Assembly (NCBI GenBank): GCA_013041835.1
Contig: JABDRH010000680.1
Span: 1 to 13,259, forward strand
Direction of reading: 5' to 3'
DNA from: Desulfatitalea sp.
Lineage (GTDB): Bacteria; Desulfobacterota; Desulfobacteria; Desulfobacterales; Desulfosarcinaceae
DNA length: 13,259 nt
Shown here in pieces: positions 8,456 to 13,259 of this stretch. The number at the start of each line of letters is the position of its first letter. The stretch's first letter is position 1. Made by a program: the position numbers and the translations under genes. Below the pieces are notes generated by a model. It was not told where the DNA came from. It saw nothing but the letters and a program-made list of their open reading frames with translations, and did no database searches.

Positions 8456-8482
8456 ATTATAGGTTCCTTTCCCTAATGTCAA
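8456..8482 (-). promoter_or_regulatory. Strong rpsT promoter with short spacer
   Basis: On the minus strand a perfect TTGACA (8482-8477) is followed by a perfect TATAAT (8461-8456). The spacer is 15 bases, shorter than the usual 16-18. The predicted start near 8449 gives a leader of about 44 bases for rpsT. The -35 box overlaps the murJ start codon (8476-8478). Two perfect hexamers at a ribosomal protein gene make a real promoter likely despite the spacing. Confidence 0.65.
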
Positions 8483-10104
8483 TCTTTTTTAAAAAAGAAA
8501 AGCATGGCCGAAAGCCTTCTCGAACGACCGGAAGGAACGGAAACCAAGGCGGGGTAGCCCGCGCTACCGGAGTGGTCAGCGCCGCCACGCTGCTCAGCCG
8601 TATTATAGGCGCCGTTCGCGATGTCGCCATCGCTTCATTCTTCGGCGCCGGCATGGTCTCCGATGCCTTCGTGGCCGCCTTTCGCATCCCCAACCTGTTG
8701 CGGCGCATGTTTGGAGAGGGTAGCCTGAGCATCGCTTTCGTGCCGGTATACAGTGACTATTATTACCACCGGGAGCGGCAGGCGGCGGATCAACTGGTGG
8801 CAAGCGCTTTTCGCGCCCTGGCCCTCGCTCTATCAGCGCTCGCGCTGATGGGCATGGCAGCCGCACCGTGGCTGGTCCATCTGCTGGCGCCGGGTTTTGC
8901 CGATGAGGCCGAAACCTTTGCGCTGACCGTCAACTTGACCCGCATCATGTTCCCCTACATCGTGTGCATCGGCTTGGTGGCCATGAGCATGGGCGTCTTG
9001 AACGTCATGGGCCATTTTGCGGCGCCGGCCCTGGCGCCGGTGGCGTTGAACATCGCCATGATCTGCGCGATGGCCCTGGGTTCGTGTTTTGTGGCGAGCA
9101 AAAGCGGATTGGCCTACTGGCTGGCCGGCGGTGTTTTGGCCGGCGGCATCTGCCAGATCGCTCTGCAATTACCCTTTCTCATTAAAAACGGCATCCGCTT
9201 CCAGCATCATGCGCAATGGTGGCACCCGGCCTTCAAACCGATCCTAACGATGCTGGGACCGTCCCTCATCGGCGCGGCCGTCTATCAGATCAACGGGCTG
9301 GTCATTACCCTCCTGGCCACGCTTCAGGCCCAGGGAAGCGTCTCCCACCTTTACTACGCCGACCGTCTGGTCCAGTTTCCCCTGGGCCTTTTCGGCATCG
9401 CCGCGGCCACGGCCGTACTTCCCACCATGACGCGCCAGGCCGCGCAGCAACAGCACGAAGCATTGCAAGCCACCTTTTCCCATGCCCTGCGGTTGGTCTT
9501 TTTCATTACCTTGCCCGCCATGGCCGGCCTGATCGTGCTGCGCGAGCCGATCGTCTCGCTGCTGTTCCAGCGCGGCGCCTTCGGCGGCAGGGACATGCAA
9601 TTGACGGCCGATGCCTTATTATACTATGCTATTGGCCTGTGGGCGTTTGCCGCTGTGCGTGTGGTACTCAATATCTTTTATGCTTTCAAGGACACCCGCA
9701 CACCGGTGCGCATGGCAGTCCTGGCCGTGGCCGCAAACCTGATCCTGGGACTCACGCTGTCCGGACCTATGGGATACAAGGGGCTGGCCTTGGCGCTGTC
9801 CCTGGCTTCCACGATTCATCTGGGGCTGCTGGCTTGGGCGGCATGGGGAAAACTCGGGCCCGTGGAATGGCGTACCATCACGTTTTCCCTGTTCAAGTCC
9901 GGTATATGCGCCGCCATTATGGGACTATGCGTTCACGCACTTCGTCCATGGGTGCTGCCCGGCGACGCCGCTGGTTTGGCCGTGCTGCCGGGTCTTGGGG
10001 TATGTATCCTGGCCGGCGCGATTATCTTCGGCCTGCTGGCGCATGCCGTCCGGAGTGATGAATTGAGACACGCTTTGGCCATCGCATTGAAAAGGACGTC
10101 ATAA
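8476..10104 (+). CDS. murJ: Lipid II flippase MurJ
   Basis: MurJ moves the peptidoglycan precursor lipid II across the inner membrane, an essential step of cell-wall synthesis. The 542-residue, strongly hydrophobic product belongs to the MVF branch of the MOP exporter superfamily, with about 14 membrane segments expected. After a basic N-terminal tail (KKEKHGRKPSRTTGRNGN) come the family motifs VVSAATLLSRIIGAVRDVAI (about 35-54), FGAGMVSDAFVAAFRIPNLL (about 57-76) and RRMFGEGSLSIAFVPVYSDY. Later segments include YYADRLVQFPLGLFGIAAAT and VSLLFQRGAFGGRDM, also typical. The ATG at 8476 lacks a clear ribosome site at normal distance; a GTG at 8571 near the first membrane helix is a less likely alternative. 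The stop is 2 bases from the ftsB start, so it probably heads the operon running to coaBC. Confidence 0.96.
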   Translation: MSIFFKKEKHGRKPSRTTGRNGNQGGVARATGVVSAATLLSRIIGAVRDVAIASFFGAGMVSDAFVAAFRIPNLLRRMFGEGSLSIAFVPVYSDYYYHRERQAADQLVASAFRALALALSALALMGMAAAPWLVHLLAPGFADEAETFALTVNLTRIMFPYIVCIGLVAMSMGVLNVMGHFAAPALAPVALNIAMICAMALGSCFVASKSGLAYWLAGGVLAGGICQIALQLPFLIKNGIRFQHHAQWWHPAFKPILTMLGPSLIGAAVYQINGLVITLLATLQAQGSVSHLYYADRLVQFPLGLFGIAAATAVLPTMTRQAAQQQHEALQATFSHALRLVFFITLPAMAGLIVLREPIVSLLFQRGAFGGRDMQLTADALLYYAIGLWAFAAVRVVLNIFYAFKDTRTPVRMAVLAVAANLILGLTLSGPMGYKGLALALSLASTIHLGLLAWAAWGKLGPVEWRTITFSLFKSGICAAIMGLCVHALRPWVLPGDAAGLAVLPGLGVCILAGAIIFGLLAHAVRSDELRHALAIALKRTS

Positions 10105-10106
10105 AC

Positions 10107-10406
10107 GTGAGCCGTTGGTTTAAAATCAAGCTGGGCGCCACCGCCGCCGTCATGTTTTGCCTGCTGATGGTGATCATTTTCGGCGACAACGGCTTGGTGG
10201 AGCTGCGGCGCATGCAGACCACCCACAAAACCCTGGTCAAGCGCAATGACCGCTTGAATCAAAAAATTTTAAAAATGTACCGCGCCATCGACCGGCTGCA
10301 AACCGACCCGGCCTTCATCGAAAGTGTGGCACGTAAGGAGTTGGGTATGGTCCGCAGCGACGAAATCATATTTCAATTTGAATCCGATGTGGCAAAAAAG
10401 CAATAA
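10107..10406 (+). CDS. ftsB: Septum formation initiator, FtsB/DivIC family
   Basis: FtsB-type proteins are small bitopic divisome components that join FtsL and FtsQ and help activate septal wall synthesis. The 99-residue product has a short cytoplasmic N-terminus, one membrane segment (about 10-26, TAAVMFCLLMVIIF), and then a periplasmic coiled coil (about 30-65) with NDRLNQKILKMYRAIDRL. The C-terminal block DPAFIESVARKELGMVRSDE is the conserved ending of the FtsB/DivIC family. The start is GTG at 10107 with AAAGGA about 11 bases ahead, inside the murJ end; no better start is visible. The stop overlaps the next gene as TAATG. Following a lipid II flippase gene supports a role in wall growth and division. 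Orthology to FtsB proper, rather than another DivIC-like protein, is inferred. Confidence 0.85.
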   Translation: MSRWFKIKLGATAAVMFCLLMVIIFGDNGLVELRRMQTTHKTLVKRNDRLNQKILKMYRAIDRLQTDPAFIESVARKELGMVRSDEIIFQFESDVAKKQ

Positions 10407-10711
10407 TGACCTTATCGCCGCTTCACGAAACGGCCGCCATGGCCAAACTCTTCGCCGACCAGGGATACTGGCGCAAGGCAGCGGAAATCTACACTCGTCT
10501 GGTGGCCCAACATCCGCAATGCGCAGATCTGAAAGCCGCCTTGACCGAGGTTCAACACCGCATGGCCGAACGACAGGCGCCCACCCGCAAGGACGTCGAG
10601 TTGCTGCTCAAAGAGTGGATCACGATGGTTCAAAAGTCCCGCCGCAATCGGCAAAACAAACCCGTCGCCCCAGATAGGAGACAAGCAGATGAACGCAACA
10701 GGCAGATGTAA
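10406..10711 (+). CDS. Small TPR-like protein of unknown function
   Basis: I do not recognise this 101-residue protein as a named gene. Residues about 12-45 (MAKLFADQGYWRKAAEIYTR followed by LVAQHPQCADLKAAL) look like one tetratricopeptide unit with a following helix, a fold that usually mediates protein-protein contact. A second helical stretch is LLLKEWITMVQKSRR, and the C-terminus is highly basic and polar. There is no signal peptide or membrane segment, so it is probably cytoplasmic. The ATG overlaps the ftsB stop (TAATG), suggesting coupled translation, and the end overlaps the next gene by 23 bases. The tight packing in a division, wall and CoA operon makes it a real gene; its partner is unknown. 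Confidence 0.75.
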   Translation: MTLSPLHETAAMAKLFADQGYWRKAAEIYTRLVAQHPQCADLKAALTEVQHRMAERQAPTRKDVELLLKEWITMVQKSRRNRQNKPVAPDRRQADERNRQM

Positions 10712-11192
10712 ATGGACAGGCCTTGCCATACTGACAAGCCTATTGTTGATCGCATTGACCGGATGCACCACGCTCAAATCCAAACAGCCTACCTCGCCCC
10801 AACCCAATACCGCTACGAAAACCAGTGCGCCGCAAACGGCGGATCAGTCGAAGAAACCGATCTACTACGACTTCGGTGATATCATGCTGCCCCAGGCGTT
10901 GAAAGTGAACAAAAATGACTCCTTTATCTTTCACTCACTGAGCATGACGGCCGGCCTGCTCGTGCTTTCCGGCAACGTGGAGGCCGACTCGCTGTTCACC
11001 TTCTTTGAGAACAAGATGCCGGTGGACGGCTGGCAGCAAGTGAGCAGCTTCAAGGCCGCACATTCCATGATGATCTTCAAGAAGAAATCACGCTGGTGTG
11101 TGGTGAACGTGGAGGACGGCAATTTTAACACCACCGTGAAAATCTGGGTCGTCCCCGCCATTGAACACGCCGGCGGCGGAGTGCCCAAGTAA
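10689..11192 (+). CDS. Uncharacterised lipoprotein
   Basis: I do not recognise a named family. The 167-residue product has a signal peptide with a basic start (MNATGRCKWTG), a hydrophobic core and a good lipobox, ALTGC, with the lipidated cysteine at 26. A Thr/Ser/Pro/Gln-rich linker (about 27-56) follows, typical of lipoproteins that reach away from the membrane. The folded part begins at IYYDFGDIMLPQALKVNKND and includes GLLVLSGNVEADSLFTFFEN, MPVDGWQQVSSFK and MIFKKKSRWCVVNVED. This pattern of beta strands and helices suggests a single compact domain of about 100 residues. Position +2 is Thr, which does not itself suggest inner-membrane retention. The start ATG has TAGGAGA about 7 bases ahead, inside the preceding gene, and the stop overlaps coaBC as TAATG, so it is firmly part of the operon. 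Confidence 0.8.
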   Translation: MNATGRCKWTGLAILTSLLLIALTGCTTLKSKQPTSPQPNTATKTSAPQTADQSKKPIYYDFGDIMLPQALKVNKNDSFIFHSLSMTAGLLVLSGNVEADSLFTFFENKMPVDGWQQVSSFKAAHSMMIFKKKSRWCVVNVEDGNFNTTVKIWVVPAIEHAGGGVPK

Positions 11193-12418
11193 TGCGCTAC
11201 GGCATCCAGGGAAAGCATATCGTATTGGGCGTATCCGGCGGCATCGCGGCTTACAAGAGCGCCGAACTGCTGCGCCTCATGGTCAAACAGGAGGCGCTCG
11301 TACGTGTGATGATGACTGAAAACGCAGGACGGTTCGTGGGCCCGATGACTTTCGAGGCCCTGAGCAACCAACGCGTGTGCCAAACCCTCTTTGAAAGCTC
11401 GGATGAAGCGGCTGTCCAGCACATTTACTGGGCCCAAGAGGCCGACGCGGTAGTCATCGCACCGGCCACCGCCAACATCATTGGTAAAGTGGCCGGCGGC
11501 ATCGCCGACGATGCCTTGAGCACCTTCATGCTGGCGGTCACATGTCCGGTGCTGATTTGCCCGGCGATGAACACCCACATGTACGAAAACCCCGCCGTGC
11601 AACGCAATCTGGAGACCCTGAAAACATACGGCCACGCCATTCTCACGCCGGAAGCCGGTGAGCTGGCCTGCGGCACCACCGGGCCGGGACGCCTGCCAGA
11701 CCCGCCGTTCATCCTGGACACGCTGCGCACCCTGCTGACCCCCAAGGATTTCACGGGCCGCAATGTACTCGTAACCGCCGGCCCCACCCGTGAAGCGCTG
11801 GATCCGGTGCGCTTTATCACCAACCCGTCAACCGGCAAGATGGGCTATGCCATCGCACGGGCTGCCGCCATGCGCGGTGCACGGGTCACCCTGGTCTCCG
11901 GTCCCACGACCCTGGCACCGCCACACGATGTAACCCCGATCCGGGTGACCAACGCCGCCGAGATGGCCGACGCGGTTTTGGCCCTGATGGACGACCAGCA
12001 CGTAATCATCAAGACCGCCGCGGTTTCTGATTTTCGTCCGGCCCACATTTCCGATCTCAAAGTCAAAAAGCAGGAAGCCCAACTCGACCTTCGCCTGGAG
12101 CGTACCCAAGATATCCTCAAGACCGTGGGCGAGCGGAAAAAAAAAGAGCAGTTCCTGGTGGGTTTCGCCGCTGAAACCCACGATCTCGACACCTACGCCA
12201 CCCGCAAACTCGAAACCAAACACCTGGATATGATCGTGGGCAACCTGGTAAACACCCCTGACAGCGGGTTCAGCGCCGATACCAACCGTGCTGTCTTTTA
12301 CTTCCGGGACGGTACCCGCGAGGCCGTTGATGTGATGCCCAAGGCGGATATGGGGCATGTGCTCCTGGATCGGATCGCCGTGAGGCTGCAGCGGGAAACA
12401 GCATCCCTCGATAAGTGA
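11192..12418 (+). CDS. coaBC: Bifunctional phosphopantothenoylcysteine synthetase/decarboxylase
   Basis: CoaBC carries out two consecutive steps of coenzyme A synthesis: CTP-dependent joining of cysteine to 4'-phosphopantothenate (CoaB) and FMN-dependent decarboxylation to 4'-phosphopantetheine (CoaC). The 408-residue product has normal length. The N-terminal CoaC half shows GVSGGIAAYK (13-22), His77 in VQHIYWAQEAD, APATANIIGK, PAMNTHMY (Asn127) and Cys160 in GELACGTTGPGRLP. Each of these residues sits two positions later than the E. coli catalytic H75, N125 and C158. The CoaB half begins at about 190 with VLVTAGPTREALDPVRFITN and continues with AAVSDFRP, the lysine-rich SDLKVKK (290-293, where the E. 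coli catalytic K289 maps) and GFAAET. All key residues are present, so it should be active. ATG overlaps the upstream stop (TAATG). Confidence 0.97.
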   Translation: MRYGIQGKHIVLGVSGGIAAYKSAELLRLMVKQEALVRVMMTENAGRFVGPMTFEALSNQRVCQTLFESSDEAAVQHIYWAQEADAVVIAPATANIIGKVAGGIADDALSTFMLAVTCPVLICPAMNTHMYENPAVQRNLETLKTYGHAILTPEAGELACGTTGPGRLPDPPFILDTLRTLLTPKDFTGRNVLVTAGPTREALDPVRFITNPSTGKMGYAIARAAAMRGARVTLVSGPTTLAPPHDVTPIRVTNAAEMADAVLALMDDQHVIIKTAAVSDFRPAHISDLKVKKQEAQLDLRLERTQDILKTVGERKKKEQFLVGFAAETHDLDTYATRKLETKHLDMIVGNLVNTPDSGFSADTNRAVFYFRDGTREAVDVMPKADMGHVLLDRIAVRLQRETASLDK

Positions 12419-12445
12419 TCCCCACTGTTGCATTGAAGGCAGGAA

Positions 12446-12664
12446 ATGGCTCAAGCAAAAAAATACGGTGTGTTTTCGGGGGTTTTTACACCATCCATCC
12501 TGACGATTCTCGGCGTGATCATGTATATGCGCCTGCCATGGATAGCGGGGCAGGCCGGTCTTTGCTCTGTGGAAATACATGTGTACCTGGTTGATCAACG
12601 GTATGAATCTGAAGTAGAGGCTTCTGTACAACGTTTTTTCCCAGTCACCTTGGGACAGGTTTAA
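12446..12664 (+). pseudogene. Remnant of an APC/cation-chloride cotransporter-type permease
   Basis: The 72-codon ORF starts with ATG after AAGGCAGGA. Its first 39 residues (about 5-24 are KKYGVFSGVFTPSILTILGV, then YMRLPWIAGQAGL) look like the N-terminus and first membrane helix of bacterial Na-K-Cl cotransporter-like or amino-acid permease-like proteins, which normally run to several hundred residues. From residue 40 (about base 12563) the sequence changes character to a hydrophilic tail (SVEIHVYLVDQRYESEVEAS, ending FPVTLGQV) with no further membrane helix, and then stops. I see no continuation of the permease in other frames downstream. A 3' truncation or an internal deletion joining it to other coding sequence is the likely history. 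It could alternatively be a genuine small membrane protein. It lies 27 bases after coaBC. Confidence 0.55.
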
Positions 12665-12754
12665 ATCCGACGCTTCTTATGAAAGGATAGCGATGCGGTT
12701 TTTCTGGTGGATCTAATATCTATCAATTAGTTTCCATTCGCGCTACGGGTCAAT

Positions 12755-12776
12755 ATTCATACAGAATTCATACAGA
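12755..12776. repeat. Two tandem copies of an 11-bp repeat
   Basis: ATTCATACAGA occurs twice without a gap (12755-12765 and 12766-12776) in the spacer upstream of the csp promoter. The 11-base period places both copies on about the same face of the helix. It ends about 30 bases before the predicted -35 box, so it could be an activator site or merely a slippage duplication. Confidence 0.5.
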
Positions 12777-12806
12777 ATCAGGCGGGAATAATGTAAAAAT
12801 AACCAC

Positions 12807-12834
12807 TTGCTTAAATAAGAAATCGTGTTATTAT
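12807..12834 (+). promoter_or_regulatory. Extended -10 promoter for the cold-shock gene
   Basis: TTGCTT (12807-12812) is followed after 16 bases by TATTAT (12829-12834, 5 of 6 consensus). The -10 is preceded by TGT, the extended -10 element, which would offset the weak -35 (3 of 6). The start would be near 12841, leaving a leader of about 124 bases before the csp ATG. A long leader is a known property of cspA-type mRNAs. Confidence 0.5.
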
Positions 12835-12849
12835 TGCTCAACATACTCG

Positions 12850-12871
12850 GTTCCGCCTTATGGTGCGGAAC
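12850..12871 (+). other. Leader hairpin at the 5' end of the csp mRNA
   Basis: GTTCCGC (12850-12856) and GCGGAAC (12865-12871) pair perfectly over 7 bases with an 8-base loop, and GGTTTTAC follows. The stem would sit about 10 bases from the predicted transcript start. It could stabilise the 5' end or act as a weak attenuator, since only four T follow it. Confidence 0.45.
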
Positions 12872-12892
12872 GGTTTTACTCTGCAGGAAAAA

Positions 12893-12959
12893 CCTTTCGC
12901 AAGTGTTGCATCCTCCAGTCTAAAATTCAGAGTGCATTCATTTTAACGAAAGGAGGATG
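12893..12959 (+). promoter_or_regulatory. Ribosome site and two competing anti-Shine-Dalgarno segments
   Basis: The csp ribosome site is AAAGGAGG (12949-12956), 8 bases before ATG. CCTTTCG (12893-12899) is a perfect 7-base complement of CGAAAGG (12947-12953). CATCCTCC (12909-12916) is a perfect 8-base complement of GGAGGATG (12952-12959). The two pairings share bases 12952-12953 and would cross each other, so only one can form at a time, and either would cover part of the ribosome site. The complementarity is seen directly; regulation of translation by temperature is inference by analogy with cspA leaders. Confidence 0.5.
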
Positions 12960-12964
12960 TCATC

Positions 12965-13165
12965 ATGCCAAGTGGAACAGTCAAATGGTTTAACGACAAA
13001 AAAGGGTTCGGCTTTATTGAGCAGGAAAGCGGACCCGATGTGTTTGTCCACCATTCCGCAATCAATGCCGCCGGATTCAAAAGTCTAAAAGAGGGCGACC
13101 GCGTATCTTTTGACATTGAGCAAGGCCAAAAAGGTCCTGCCGCGGCAAACGTGACAGTCAGCTAA
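12965..13165 (+). CDS. Cold-shock-domain protein (CspA family)
   Basis: CspA-family proteins are small cytoplasmic beta-barrel proteins that bind single-stranded nucleic acids and act as RNA chaperones, often but not always induced by cold. The 66-residue product is the usual size. It starts [20 protein letters not shown], which contains the RNP1 motif KGFGFIE (13-19), and continues with RNP2 as DVFVHHSAI (25-33). The C-terminus [13 protein letters not shown] is also typical. The start has an excellent ribosome site (AGGAGG, 8-base gap). It is a single-gene unit: its own promoter and long leader upstream, and a strong terminator about 20 bases downstream. Which paralogue it is (cspA, cspC, cspE or other) cannot be decided from sequence alone, so no symbol is given. 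Confidence 0.95.
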   Translation: MPSGTVKWFNDKKGFGFIEQESGPDVFVHHSAINAAGFKSLKEGDRVSFDIEQGQKGPAAANVTVS

Positions 13166-13185
13166 TTCCTGTTGTCAAAAACAGA

Positions 13186-13219
13186 GGGCGCCCTTTTTTT
13201 TGGAAGGGCGCCCCTTTTT
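13186..13219. terminator. Intrinsic terminator after csp, probably bidirectional
   Basis: GGGCGCCC (13186-13193) and GGGCGCCC (13206-13213) form an 8-base GC stem around a 12-base loop that contains eight T in a row, followed by C and five T (13215-13219). Because each arm is itself palindromic, the arms are both direct and inverted repeats. On the opposite strand the stem is followed by TCTGTTTTTG, so it may also stop transcription entering from the right. Confidence 0.85.
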
Positions 13220-13259
13220 GTTTCCAAACCGGTCGCAGACAGCCAACGCACCATTTGAT

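Noticed and set aside
8406..8456. N-terminal extension of S20 from an upstream ATG
   Set aside because: The extension contains the rpsT ribosome site and the predicted transcript start, and S20 proteins begin at (M)ANHKSALKRA.
13220..13259. Right-hand end of the window
   Set aside because: Forty bases after the csp terminator show no start codon with a ribosome site, repeat or promoter that I can support.

Overview
The window looks like housekeeping chromosome from a Gram-negative, GC-rich, lptE-containing bacterium. The gene set (SecDF-YajC, RNase G, LeuS-LptE, MurJ-FtsB, CoaBC) and the protein sequences are most reminiscent of a sulfate-reducer-type Desulfobacterota (former Deltaproteobacteria). 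That placement is inference from protein flavour; no rRNA is present. I see no tRNA, rRNA, CRISPR array, intact insertion sequence or prophage.

Left arm, minus strand (1-4641): rng (RNase G) has its own sigma-70-like promoter. Downstream, yajC-secD-secF encode the accessory Sec translocon subcomplex behind a second good promoter at 3123-3151. secF runs off the left edge of the window. Both secD and secF appear to use TTG starts. A 226-base divergent spacer (4642-4867), holding the rng promoter and a CRP/FNR-like palindrome, separates this arm from leuS.

Middle, plus strand: leuS (leucyl-tRNA synthetase) is tightly followed by lptE (LPS-assembly lipoprotein). lptE converges on the minus-strand gene rpsT (ribosomal protein S20), with a stem-loop between the two stops. 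rpsT and murJ are divergent, and the rpsT promoter overlaps the murJ start codon.

Right arm, plus strand (8476-12418): a compact run of murJ (lipid II flippase), ftsB (divisome), a small TPR-like protein, an unrecognised lipoprotein and coaBC (coenzyme A biosynthesis). The genes are joined by TAATG stop/start overlaps or very short gaps, so they are probably one transcript combining envelope, division and CoA functions.

Far right (12419-13259): a short ORF begins like a cation-chloride cotransporter or APC-type permease but loses resemblance after about 39 residues, so it looks like a gene remnant. A roughly 300-base AT-richer spacer follows, with an 11-bp tandem repeat, a promoter and a structured 5' leader. 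The leader serves a cold-shock-domain protein gene, which ends in a strong hairpin terminator. The leader has two mutually exclusive segments complementary to the csp Shine-Dalgarno, and I consider this the most interesting signal in the window.
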